Source: Flavobacteriales bacterium
GTDB taxonomy: Bacteria > Bacteroidota > Bacteroidia > Flavobacteriales_F > PHOS-HE28
Direction of reading: 5' to 3'
Length of the DNA stretch: 64,000 bases
Assembly (NCBI GenBank): GCA_016715995.1
Contig: JADJXF010000013.1
Coordinates: 176,574-240,573, forward strand
Both the position numbers and the translations under genes were made by a program. Of the stretch, positions 9,603 to 19,094 are shown one piece after another. Under the pieces are notes generated by a model. The model ran no database searches. It had not been told where the DNA came from and saw nothing but the letters and a program-made list of their open reading frames with translations. Numbering within the stretch: the stretch's first letter is position 1; each line of letters begins with the position of its first letter.

Positions 9603-11486
9603 ATGCGCGTAGTAGAGATGCAGCGTTGCCTGATCAAATCGGTATTGGCCGCCACGATTCTGATTGCTGGCCTCTGGCCATCGGTGTTGCGGGGGCAGGT
9701 ATGCACCGCCGACCAGGATCAGCTGTTCGATTCCTGCACAGGTGAGTTCTACGATTCCGGCGGCCCAAGCGGCAACTACGGGGATGACGAGGATGTCACC
9801 GTGACCATCTGCCCGACGGGTGGCGCCGGTGCGGGTCCATTCACATCGGTGCGCTTCATCACATGGACCGTCGCGGGTGGTCCGCCCCCAGGCGACCGCT
9901 TGGAGATCTTCGACGGCACCACGACCGGTGGCCCGCCAATGGCTGTGGGCACCTCTTCCAACTCGCTGGCCGGGCTGACCTTCACCGCCACCGATGCAAG
10001 CGGCTGCCTCACGTTCCGTTGGCGCAGCGATGGGGGCGCAACGGCCGCCGGCTGGTTCGCGCGAATCGTGACAACGCCTTGGCCTGGCACCGATGGAAGC
10101 GCATCGGTGTGCTCGAATGGCGCAAGCATCAACCTCTTCACGCTGCTGGGCAACAGTCCCGATCCCGGCGGCACCTGGACGGCTCCCGGCGGCGGCGCGC
10201 ACACCGGCACCTTCCTTCCCGCCAGCGATCCCGGCGGCGCATACACCTACACGCATACCGGCACGCCGCCCTGCGCCAATGCCAGCGCCACGGTGACCAT
10301 CAACAAGGTGCAGGCGCCCAATGCAGGCACCAACGGTACGGCCACCTTCTGCGCAACCGGTGCATCGGCCGCACTCATCAACTTCCTAGGCGGCACACCT
10401 GATGGCGGGGGCACTTGGTCGGGCCCCGGTGGCGCGCACAGCGGCATCTTCAATCCGGCGAGCGATCCCGCAGGCACGTACACCTATACTGTTGCTGGCA
10501 CAACGCCCTGTGCGAATGCATCGGCTACGGTGATCGTGACAGTGAATCCGCCCGCCAATGCAGGCACCAGCGGCTCCACCAGCGTGTGCAGCAATGCGGC
10601 GCCATTCGCACTATTGAGCGTGCTCGGCGGCACTCCGCAGCTCACTGGTGCATGGACTGGACCTGGCGGCACGCCCGTTAGCGGCACCTACACGCCCGGT
10701 ACCAGCACCCCCGGCGTGTACACATACACGGTGCCCGGCCTGCCGCCCTGCCCGGCGGCGATCGCGACAGCCACGGTCCTTCAGACCACAGCCCCCAACG
10801 CTGGACAAGCGCAGAGCATCATGGTGTGTAGCGACGACGCGCCCTTCTCCATGGTGGACCAACTGCTCGGAACGCCCGATGCAGGCGGCTCATGGGCAGG
10901 CCCGCTTGGCGCGCACGGCGACCAGTTTGATCCGGCTGTTGATCCTGGCGGAGACTACACCTATACAGTGAATGGCACCGGACCCTGCGCGAATGCCAGC
11001 GCAACGCTCTCCATCACCGTGCGCACGCGCCCCAACGCTGGCACGAACGGCAGCATCACGCTGTGCAGCACCGACGGCAACTTCACGCTCTTCAATGCGC
11101 TTGGCGGCAGCCCGAATGTGGGCGGTGCTTGGCGCGATCCCTCCAACGCGGTCCATTCGGGCATCTTCATCCCGGGCACCAGCGCACCGGGCCCCTACAC
11201 CTACACGGTAACAGGCCTTCCGCCCTGCGCGCCCAGCAGCGCCACGGTGACGGTGAGCGTGAACACCGCGCCGAACGCTGGCAATGGAAGCAGTAGCACA
11301 GTTTGCTCCAACAACTCCAGCTTCAGTCTTTCAGTCTCCTCACAGGCGGCCCAGATGCAGGCGGCACATGGACCGGACCACTCGGCGCGCACAGCGGCAC
11401 CTTCGACCCAGCGAGCGATCCCTCCGGCGCATACGCCTACACTGTGCTCGGGCTTGCGCCTTGCGCGAATGCCAGCGCCACGGTGA
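9603..11486 (+). CDS. Second giant T9SS repeat protein, fragment 1: signal peptide, CUB-like domain, first repeats
   Basis: First part of a gene that should span 9603-18162 (about 2853 residues) but is split by two single-base deletions. Start chosen at ATG 9603 (alternative ATG 9618); a signal peptide (LAATILIAGLWPSVLRGQ) follows. Residues about 40-160 look like a CUB-type domain (CTGEFYDSGG, SGNYGDDE, DRLEIFDG). Then come tandem ~78-residue repeats of the form NAGTNGxxTVCS, LFxLLGGxPxxGGTW, GxYTYTVxGxxPC. Homology leaves this frame at about 11328-11331, where TCTTTCAG appears to lack one C; residues after that are out of frame. A TACCTTAC box at 9568-9575 is a possible weak promoter. Confidence 0.85.
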   Translation: MRVVEMQRCLIKSVLAATILIAGLWPSVLRGQVCTADQDQLFDSCTGEFYDSGGPSGNYGDDEDVTVTICPTGGAGAGPFTSVRFITWTVAGGPPPGDRLEIFDGTTTGGPPMAVGTSSNSLAGLTFTATDASGCLTFRWRSDGGATAAGWFARIVTTPWPGTDGSASVCSNGASINLFTLLGNSPDPGGTWTAPGGGAHTGTFLPASDPGGAYTYTHTGTPPCANASATVTINKVQAPNAGTNGTATFCATGASAALINFLGGTPDGGGTWSGPGGAHSGIFNPASDPAGTYTYTVAGTTPCANASATVIVTVNPPANAGTSGSTSVCSNAAPFALLSVLGGTPQLTGAWTGPGGTPVSGTYTPGTSTPGVYTYTVPGLPPCPAAIATATVLQTTAPNAGQAQSIMVCSDDAPFSMVDQLLGTPDAGGSWAGPLGAHGDQFDPAVDPGGDYTYTVNGTGPCANASATLSITVRTRPNAGTNGSITLCSTDGNFTLFNALGGSPNVGGAWRDPSNAVHSGIFIPGTSAPGPYTYTVTGLPPCAPSSATVTVSVNTAPNAGNGSSSTVCSNNSSFSLSVSSQAAQMQAAHGPDHSARTAAPSTQRAIPPAHTPTLCSGLRLARMPAPR

Positions 11487-14400
11487 ACGTGACGGTGAAC
11501 CCTGCGCCGCAAGCAGGCACCAATGGCAACCATACGGTGTGCGCGAATGCTGCGGACTTCAACCTGATCGACTTCCTCGGCGGCTCGCCTTGGACCAACG
11601 GCACATGGACCGCGCCGGGCGGAGGCCCGAGCACCGGCGTGTTCTCGCCGGGAAGCAGTGCCGCAGGCACGTATATGTACACCGTCACTGGTCTTGCGCC
11701 CTGCACGCCTGCGATCGCCACGGTAACCGTGACCGTGATCGCGCCGCCGAACCCCGGCACCAATGGCAGCATCACCGTCTGCAGTAGCGACGGGCCGGTT
11801 GATCTCTTCAGCCTGCTCGGCGGCAACCCGCAGCTCGGCGGCACATGGACGGCTCCTGGAGGCGGCAACCACAATGGCACTTACCTGCCGGGTGGCCAAG
11901 TGGGCGGCAACTACACCTATACAGTGCAGGGCACGGCCCCGTGCGGCCCGCTGAGCGCGGTGGTGCAGGTGAACCGGGTGATCGCACCCAATGCGGGGGT
12001 CAACGGCACCATCACGGTGTGCAGTACCAACGGGCCATTCGACATGCTGAATGTGCTCGGCGGCAACCCCAACGGCACAGGCTTCTGGTTGAACAGCGTG
12101 AACGAACCAGTCAGCGGCATCTTCACGCCGGGCACAACGCCTGCGGGCACATTCACATATGTGGTACTGGGCACCTCACCTTGCGTGAACGACTCTTCGT
12201 TCGTGACGGTGGTGGTGAACCAAGCACCGAATGCTGGTACGAACGCCTCCATCCAAGTATGCAGCACTGATGGGGTGTTCCAGTTGATTGATGTGCTCGG
12301 CGGCACGCCGGATGGCGGCGGTCAGTGGACGCGTCCGAACGGAACGCCGCATAGCGGGACCTTCACTCCCGGCCAAAGCCAGCCCGGCGGCTACACCTAC
12401 ACGGTAGTTGGTTTAACGCCATGCCTGAACGCCACCGCCGTGGTGACGGTGAGCGTGACGCCACGCCCGAATGCAGGAACGAATGCCACGGTGACGCGCT
12501 GCTCCAACGCATCGCCCGTGAACCTCTTCAACCAGCTTGGGGGAAGCCCGCAGACGGGAGGAACGTGGAGCGGGCCGTCGAGCATTCCTTCTGGCATCTT
12601 CACACCGGGCACCGATTTGCCGGGCGACTATGTGTACACCGTTGCGGGCACAACGCCTTGCGCCGATTCGAGCGCCTCGGTCACGGTGGTGATCGATCAG
12701 GCGCCGAACGCCGGTGGCGATGGAAGCATCACTGTATGCCAAGGCACGGCCAGTGTGGATCTCTTCACGGTGATAACGGCGCCTTTTGACCTCAATGGCC
12801 TTTGGACCGAGCAGGGCACGCCCACCGGCCAGCTCTCCGACAACTTCTTCAACAGCGGCAGCTTGCCGCCGGGCACCTATGAGTTCCAGTACGAGGTGCC
12901 GGGAATCGGTGGATGCGCGTCCGATCTTTCGGAGGCAACTGTGGTAATCGTGGCGCTGCTGGATGCAGGCACGGACGGGTCTCTTCCTGCGTGCAGCAGC
13001 AACGCCGCAGTGAACCTCTTCAATGGTTTGGGCGGCAACCCGCAGCCTGGTGGACAATGGGTCGATTTGAGCGGCACCGGTGCGCTGAATGGCCAGTTCT
13101 TCAACGCCACGCTGGTGGTGGCGCCGGGCAGTTACCAGTTCCGTTACCGGCTCACCGGGGCGCTGAGCTGCTCGGCTGACTCGGCCACTGTAACGGTGAA
13201 TGTGACGCCGGCCGCGAACCCTGGCTGCAATGGCACGGCTGAGTTCTGCAGCACCACTTCGCAGCCACAGAGCCTCTTCGGATTCCTCGGATGCAGTCCG
13301 CAACCCCTTGGGCAATGGCGCAGGAACTCCCCAACCGGCCCGACGTTCGGAGGCTCGTACATCCCAACGGTCGATAACCCAGGCACGTTCTATTACGTGT
13401 TCAATCAAGGCCCGCCATGCAGCACGGTCTGGGCCTCGGTCACGGTGACGGAGGTGGATGGGCCGAGTGCGGGCCTTCCGAACTCCGTGCAGAAGTGCAG
13501 CAGTGATGCGGCATTCAACATGACTGCGGCACTGAATGGCACCCCGGATGCTGGTGGGCAGTGGTATTTCAACAACGTGCCGCATGGCCCCGCCTTCACC
13601 CCCGGGCTCGATGCGCAAGGCGTGTATGAGTACCGCGTAACTGGTCAGTTCCCATGCACACCGGTCTCCGCTTCCCTAACGGTGAGCGTGACCACACGCG
13701 CCAATGCAGGCTGCAACAGCAGCTTTGTGGCGTGTAGCGGTGCGGCGCAGTTCCAACTCTTCCCGCTGCTCACATGCAATCCGGACTTCGGCGGTTTCTG
13801 GCTGAACCCGAACCTGGCCCCGCATCCATCGGGTGCCTACACTCCTGGCACGAGCTTGCAAGGCGATTACCGGTACATCGTCGTGGGCCTCACCCCATGT
13901 GAGAACGACACGGCCGTGGTGAGCGTGTTCGAGACACCCTCGGCCAACGCGGGCTGCCCCGGCGACGCTTCGTTCTGCGCCGTGCCCGGAAGTCCTGGCG
14001 TGCCACTGATCAACTACTTGGGATGCAACCCGGATCCCTTTGGAACCTGGGTTGGCCCAGCGCCGGGCAATCCTCCATTCAGCGGGCTCTTCGTGCCGGG
14101 CGTTTCTGCGCCGGGTGATTATACCTACACCGTGAGCGTGCCCGGCTGCCCCAGTTCGAGCGCGACGGTGACCGTGCAGGTGAATCCGCCTTCGAATGCG
14201 GGTTGCAACTCGTCCATCTTCAAATGCAGCAATGAGGCGGCATTCTCGATGACCGCGCAACTCGGCTGCTCACCCGCTCTCAACGGCACATGGTCTGGCC
14301 CACTGCCATTGACGACGATCGTGGATGCGGTATTCACGCCTGGTACAACTGTGCCCGGAACCTATCGCTACATGGTTCCAGGCACCGGCGCTTGCCCGAA

Positions 14401-15883
14401 CGCCACGGCCGACCTCTCCGTGAACGTGACTCAGCGTTTGGAGGCGGGGGTGAATAATGGACTGTCTCTTTGCCGCACGGCTGGTTCCACCCCGCTCTTC
14501 CCGCTGCTGGGGCTCACTGCGCAGCCCGGAGGGAGCTGGTTCTTCAACAGTGTGACACCGCACTCCGGTGTGATCCAGCCCGCCATCGCGCAAGCAGGCA
14601 ATTATGTGTATCGGCATGCGGCCAATGGTCCATGCCCTGCGGATTCGGCCATCATCAGCGTGCAGCTCTTCGATCAGCCCACGGCGGGTTGCGGCAGCTT
14701 GATTGAGCTTTGCTCCAGTAGCCCGAACATCAGCTTGTTCAGCGGATTGGGCTGCAACCCGGCATTGGGTGGCCTGTGGTTCTATCCGAACGGCACACCG
14801 AGCACGGGCATCTTCGATCCTGCAAACGACCCCAGCGGCGCCTACAAGTACAGGGTATCCGGAAACGCAGGGTGCGGGCCTGATTCCACCTACGTGACCG
14901 TGCTGCTCTACGATGCGGTTGATGCTGGCGATAACAACACGCACCAGGTTTGCAGCAACTGGCCGCAATTCCAACTCTTCAATCAACTGCTGGGCACCCC
15001 GCAAACCGGTGGTGTATGGCATGATCCGCTTGGCGTAGTACATAGTGGCACCTACACGCCCGGTACCTCGTTGCCCGGCCCGTACAAGTACAAGCTGATC
15101 GGTCCCGGGCCGTGCGCGAGTGACAGCGCAATCGTGACCGTGGCGGAGAGCCCTGCGCCCGACGCCGGCATCACGAGCATCGGCCCGCTGTGCAGCAGCC
15201 AAGGATTGACCGCGCTCATCTCCTTGCTAGCTGGCACGCCTGCGAGCAATGGCATCTGGACCTATAACAATCTTGAGGTTCCTGCCTTCATCAACCCCGC
15301 CACCGACCCGCAGGGCATCTACACCCATACCGTGCAGGGCATCTTTCCCTGTGCGAATGCGAGCGCCTCGGTCTCGATCACCATCACGCAGCAGGCCTTG
15401 GCAGGCACTGGTGGCCCCATCACCGCGTGCGAAGGGGCCACATCAATTCCGCTCGTGAGCGGGCTCAGCGGCACGGTAACCCCAGGCGGAACGTGGATCA
15501 ATGGCTGTGGCGTGGGCACTATCACCAACGGCGTGTATGATGCCGCTTTGCTGCTGGCCGGCGAAGGATGCGGATTCACCTACCAGCATGCAGCCGATGG
15601 GCCATGCCCCGCCACGAGCTCATCTGTGGCCCTTAGCATCGTGAGCGCGCTGGATGCTGGAGAGGATGCAGGGATGCAGGCGTGCCGTGGCAATCTGGTG
15701 GATCTCTTCGAGACCTTGAATGGCGTGCCGCAGCCCGGTGGCTTCTGGCTCAACGTTGACAATGCGGCTGGATTCAATGCCGCTGGGCTCTTCGCAACAG
15801 GTCAGGTTGCCGCCGGCACCTCATGGCGCTTTGACTACATTCTTCCTTCCTTCCGCAATGCGAAGGCGATACGGCGCGCGTGA
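11303..15883 (+). CDS. Second giant T9SS repeat protein, fragment 2: central repeat array
   Basis: Continuation of the protein begun at 9603, in the -1 frame from about 11331 to about 15853. It carries roughly repeats 6-24 of the family seen in fragment 1, each about 78 residues with an N-terminal-side cysteine (VCS) and a PC or equivalent near the end. Repeats 14, 16, 17, 18 and 20 contain an additional cysteine pair (AGC with LGC or LTC). The frame is lost at about 15850-15854, where TTCCTTCCGCAA seems to lack one C; restoring it joins LPSF to PQCEGDTARVTVG in the next fragment. No independent start is expected for this piece. Confidence 0.82.
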   Translation: MLQQLQLQSFSLLTGGPDAGGTWTGPLGAHSGTFDPASDPSGAYAYTVLGLAPCANASATVNVTVNPAPQAGTNGNHTVCANAADFNLIDFLGGSPWTNGTWTAPGGGPSTGVFSPGSSAAGTYMYTVTGLAPCTPAIATVTVTVIAPPNPGTNGSITVCSSDGPVDLFSLLGGNPQLGGTWTAPGGGNHNGTYLPGGQVGGNYTYTVQGTAPCGPLSAVVQVNRVIAPNAGVNGTITVCSTNGPFDMLNVLGGNPNGTGFWLNSVNEPVSGIFTPGTTPAGTFTYVVLGTSPCVNDSSFVTVVVNQAPNAGTNASIQVCSTDGVFQLIDVLGGTPDGGGQWTRPNGTPHSGTFTPGQSQPGGYTYTVVGLTPCLNATAVVTVSVTPRPNAGTNATVTRCSNASPVNLFNQLGGSPQTGGTWSGPSSIPSGIFTPGTDLPGDYVYTVAGTTPCADSSASVTVVIDQAPNAGGDGSITVCQGTASVDLFTVITAPFDLNGLWTEQGTPTGQLSDNFFNSGSLPPGTYEFQYEVPGIGGCASDLSEATVVIVALLDAGTDGSLPACSSNAAVNLFNGLGGNPQPGGQWVDLSGTGALNGQFFNATLVVAPGSYQFRYRLTGALSCSADSATVTVNVTPAANPGCNGTAEFCSTTSQPQSLFGFLGCSPQPLGQWRRNSPTGPTFGGSYIPTVDNPGTFYYVFNQGPPCSTVWASVTVTEVDGPSAGLPNSVQKCSSDAAFNMTAALNGTPDAGGQWYFNNVPHGPAFTPGLDAQGVYEYRVTGQFPCTPVSASLTVSVTTRANAGCNSSFVACSGAAQFQLFPLLTCNPDFGGFWLNPNLAPHPSGAYTPGTSLQGDYRYIVVGLTPCENDTAVVSVFETPSANAGCPGDASFCAVPGSPGVPLINYLGCNPDPFGTWVGPAPGNPPFSGLFVPGVSAPGDYTYTVSVPGCPSSSATVTVQVNPPSNAGCNSSIFKCSNEAAFSMTAQLGCSPALNGTWSGPLPLTTIVDAVFTPGTTVPGTYRYMVPGTGACPNATADLSVNVTQRLEAGVNNGLSLCRTAGSTPLFPLLGLTAQPGGSWFFNSVTPHSGVIQPAIAQAGNYVYRHAANGPCPADSAIISVQLFDQPTAGCGSLIELCSSSPNISLFSGLGCNPALGGLWFYPNGTPSTGIFDPANDPSGAYKYRVSGNAGCGPDSTYVTVLLYDAVDAGDNNTHQVCSNWPQFQLFNQLLGTPQTGGVWHDPLGVVHSGTYTPGTSLPGPYKYKLIGPGPCASDSAIVTVAESPAPDAGITSIGPLCSSQGLTALISLLAGTPASNGIWTYNNLEVPAFINPATDPQGIYTHTVQGIFPCANASASVSITITQQALAGTGGPITACEGATSIPLVSGLSGTVTPGGTWINGCGVGTITNGVYDAALLLAGEGCGFTYQHAADGPCPATSSSVALSIVSALDAGEDAGMQACRGNLVDLFETLNGVPQPGGFWLNVDNAAGFNAAGLFATGQVAAGTSWRFDYILPSFRNAKAIRRA

Positions 15884-18162
15884 CGGTGGGGGTGATCAAT
15901 GGCCCATTCGCGGGCAATGGCGGGACGATTTCAGTCTGCTCGAATTCAGCACCTATCAATCTCGGCACGGGGCTCTCAGGTGGACCCGATGCGGGCGGCA
16001 TTTGGTACAACGACCAATGGCAGCCGGTGCCCCCCATATTCCAGCCATCCAGCGGGAGCGGCGTGTTCCACTACGTGGTGGTGGGTGCCGGCATCTGCCC
16101 AGCAGATACGGCATCGGTTGCGGCAACGGTGACCCAACCCCCGAATGCGGGCGATGATACCGGAATTGCCATTTGCTCAATCGATGACCCAGTGACCTTG
16201 TTCGACTTGCTCGGCCCTAACGCGCAAACCGATGGCACATGGACCTTCACTCCCCAAGGAGGCGGAACACCTACGCCGCATACGGGCATCTATGATCCGG
16301 CAATCGATGCACCTGGCACCTATCGCTACCGCGTGATTGGCACGCCCCCTTGCGCGGATGACATCGCGAACGTGACGGTGACCGAGCCGCAAGCGCCGAA
16401 TGCCGGTTGCGACGCTTCGGTCCCGCTCTGCTCGAATGGCTCTGCAGTGCTGATGCGAACGCTGCTCGGGTGCGACGCGCAGGCCGGTGGTACGTGGGTG
16501 TACGTCACCGGCGGCAATACATCTCACGGCCTGTTCTTCAACCCCGCTGTGGATCCGCCCGGCATTTACCGCTACACCATCACGGGTGAAGCGCCTTGTC
16601 CGAATGCCAGTGCGGAACTCACGGTGACTGTGAACCCCGCAACCAACGCGGGCCAGAGCGCCACCGTGCAAGCCTGCCAGACGCAGACCGAGGTGAATCT
16701 CTTCGCGGCGCTCGGACCCAGCGCGCAGGGTGGAGGCACGTGGTCAGATAACAATGGCTCGGGTGCGTTAACAGACAGCATCTTCAACCCTTCCATTGCA
16801 GGCAACGGCAATTGGGGCTTCACATACACGGTCACGGGCATCTTCCCATGCACGAGTTCATCAGCGAACATCACTGTGCAAGTGGGTGTTGGCGGCAGTG
16901 CGGGTGCCGATAGCTCGGTGACGGTGTGCGGTACTGACACTGCCTTCGATCTGTTCAACGCATTGGCCGGAACGCCGCTAGCAGGCGGCGCGTGGAGCGA
17001 CCCGACTGGAACAGGTGCGCTTGGCGCGGGAGGCATCCTCAATGTCAGCTTGCTTCCCATCGGAGGGGCATCACCATTCATTTACTCCATCACCGACCCG
17101 AACTGCGGGCCAGTGACCGCTACGGTGCAGGTCACGGCGGCGCCCTATCCGATTGCAGGCACAGGAGGCACGTCCATCCTTTGTGCGACTGCTATCCCAG
17201 TCAACCTCATCGACCTGCTCGGCGGCGCACCTGACCCGGATGGTTCCTGGATGAATCCGTTGGGCATCAGCCACGGTGATGTGTTCGACCCCTCGCTACA
17301 TATGGCAGGTGCGTACACCTACACGGTGCCGGGGACGACACCGTGCCCGGATGCCACTGCCGTGCTCAACATTACGGTGAACCAACCGCCTGATGCAGGA
17401 GCGAATGGCGAACTGCTCGCGTGTGATACGGTGCAGGGGCTGGATCTCTTTGCCGGGCTGCAAGGAACACCGCAGCCGGGTGGAGCATGGGCCGACCTCG
17501 ATGGTAGCGGTGGCCTGTCGGGCGGGCTGCTCAATACCACGGGCATAGCGCCGGGCGAGTACGACTACCGGTACACCGTGACGGTTCCAGCGTGCGGCAG
17601 CGACGATGCGCTGGTGAAGGTGGTGGTGGTAACCGGCGTGGAGGTGATCGAGGTGGAGCGCACCTGCATCGAGCGCGACCGGACCTACACCGTCCATTTC
17701 ACGATTATCTCAGGCGATCCGGAGAGCTATGCAGTGAGCGGCTTAGAGGGCACATTAAGTGCTGTCGCGCCCTTCGTCTTCACCAGCACGCCGCTCTTCA
17801 CGAGCCAGACCTTCGAAGCGTTCGTGCGCGATCAATACGGCTGCGACGAAGTACGTGTTGCCGGCGTGAGCCCATGCGACTTCAACGAGGAGGTCTTCGT
17901 GCCGGAGAGCTTCTCGCCCAATGGCGACGGCGTGAACGAGGCCTTCATCATACCCGGTATCGAGGGCTACCCGGACAACCGCATCACCATCTTCAACCGG
18001 TGGGGCGCCAAGCTGTACGAGGCCAACGGGTATGACAACCGCGGCACGGTGTGGGACGGCTCCACCTCCAATGGAACGGCGCCGGCGGGCACCTACTTCT
18101 ACGTGCTCGAACTGGGCAACGACAGCGAGGCGATTACCGGATTCATATACCTGAACCGATGA
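15880..18162 (+). CDS. Second giant T9SS repeat protein, fragment 3: last repeats and type B sorting domain
   Basis: Third part of the protein begun at 9603. It carries repeats 25-31 (repeat 27 with the extra AGC/LGC cysteine pair), a short linker domain rich in acidic residues, and a terminal ~90-residue gliding-motility-type sorting domain (VPESFSPNGDGVNE, IFNRWGAKLYE, GTYFYVLELG). This domain is the T9SS type B signal, homologous to the end of the first giant. The stop codon overlaps the ATG of the following PorP/SprF gene (ATGA), which argues for translational coupling and a dedicated client-partner pair. Confidence 0.9.
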   Translation: MTVGVINGPFAGNGGTISVCSNSAPINLGTGLSGGPDAGGIWYNDQWQPVPPIFQPSSGSGVFHYVVVGAGICPADTASVAATVTQPPNAGDDTGIAICSIDDPVTLFDLLGPNAQTDGTWTFTPQGGGTPTPHTGIYDPAIDAPGTYRYRVIGTPPCADDIANVTVTEPQAPNAGCDASVPLCSNGSAVLMRTLLGCDAQAGGTWVYVTGGNTSHGLFFNPAVDPPGIYRYTITGEAPCPNASAELTVTVNPATNAGQSATVQACQTQTEVNLFAALGPSAQGGGTWSDNNGSGALTDSIFNPSIAGNGNWGFTYTVTGIFPCTSSSANITVQVGVGGSAGADSSVTVCGTDTAFDLFNALAGTPLAGGAWSDPTGTGALGAGGILNVSLLPIGGASPFIYSITDPNCGPVTATVQVTAAPYPIAGTGGTSILCATAIPVNLIDLLGGAPDPDGSWMNPLGISHGDVFDPSLHMAGAYTYTVPGTTPCPDATAVLNITVNQPPDAGANGELLACDTVQGLDLFAGLQGTPQPGGAWADLDGSGGLSGGLLNTTGIAPGEYDYRYTVTVPACGSDDALVKVVVVTGVEVIEVERTCIERDRTYTVHFTIISGDPESYAVSGLEGTLSAVAPFVFTSTPLFTSQTFEAFVRDQYGCDEVRVAGVSPCDFNEEVFVPESFSPNGDGVNEAFIIPGIEGYPDNRITIFNRWGAKLYEANGYDNRGTVWDGSTSNGTAPAGTYFYVLELGNDSEAITGFIYLNR

Positions 18163-19091
18163 AGCGCGCTCGGATTCACACAGGCCCTTTGGTTTTGATC
18201 GCCGCGATGCTGATCGGAAACGGTCTTTGCGCACAGCAGGATCCGCTGTACAGCCAGTACATGTTCAACACGCTGGCCGTGAACCCGGCCTATGCGGGCA
18301 GTGCCAACGTGTTCACCGCGCTGGCCCTGAGCCGTCATCAATGGGTGGGATTCACCGGCGCGCCAAGCACACAGACGCTACTGGCGCACACTCCGCTCCC
18401 GAAGGAGAACATGGCGCTGGGCTTCTCCCTAATGAACGACATGATCGGCCCCACGCGGCAGACCGGGATCTACGCGGATTATGCCTACCGGATCCGCACG
18501 GGGAAGGACACCCGCCTCGCCTTCGGTCTGAAAGGCGGCGTGAACCTTTACCAGGCCGACCTCGCGGCGCTCACCACCGTAGATCCCGATGCGGCCAACG
18601 TGAATGTGAAGGGCACGATCCTTCCCAACTTCGGGTTCGGACTGTTCTGGCATTCGCCGCGCTACTATGCCGGTGTGAGCCTCCCGAAACTGATGGAGAA
18701 CGACATCGATGCGGTCTCCGCCACAGGGATCGTGACTGCCTCCGAACGCAGGCACTTGTTCTTCCTCGCCGGGTACGTGCTCGATATCGATCGCGGACTG
18801 AAGTTCAAGCCTTCGGTGATGGTGCGGCAGGTGCAAGGCGCGCCGCTCTCCGTGGACCTGAACGCGAACTTCCTGCTCCGCGACCGCATCTGGCTTGGCG
18901 GCATGTACCGGATGGGCAACAGCTTCGGGCTCCTCGCGCAGTACCAGGTGAACGACCAATTCCGCATCGGCTACGCGTTCGACCTCACCACCACGCGCAT
19001 CGGGGCCTACAATGGCGGCACCCACGAGGTGATGCTCAACTACGATTTCCGCTTCTTCACAGGGCGCACGGTATCGCCCCGATTCTTCTGA
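18159..19091 (+). CDS. PorP/SprF family type IX secretion membrane protein (second copy)
   Basis: 310 residues from ATG 18159; the signal peptide ends near GLCAQQ and is followed by the family motif DPLYSQYMFNTLAVNPAYAGS. The C-terminus ends with the usual GGTHEVMLNYDF segment. This is a closer match to the canonical PorP/SprF pattern than the copy at 8504, and the two are clearly paralogous. Translationally coupled to the giant upstream (ATGA overlap) and 3 bases before the OmpA-type gene. Expected in the outer membrane as partner for export or anchoring of the type B client. Confidence 0.95.
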   Translation: MKRARIHTGPLVLIAAMLIGNGLCAQQDPLYSQYMFNTLAVNPAYAGSANVFTALALSRHQWVGFTGAPSTQTLLAHTPLPKENMALGFSLMNDMIGPTRQTGIYADYAYRIRTGKDTRLAFGLKGGVNLYQADLAALTTVDPDAANVNVKGTILPNFGFGLFWHSPRYYAGVSLPKLMENDIDAVSATGIVTASERRHLFFLAGYVLDIDRGLKFKPSVMVRQVQGAPLSVDLNANFLLRDRIWLGGMYRMGNSFGLLAQYQVNDQFRIGYAFDLTTTRIGAYNGGTHEVMLNYDFRFFTGRTVSPRFF

Positions 19092-19094
19092 TTG

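Noticed and set aside
1..18162. CRISPR array or microsatellite as explanation for the repeats
   Set aside because: The repeats are coding, 75-80 residues long, degenerate at the DNA level and keep protein family motifs; spacers of CRISPR type are absent.
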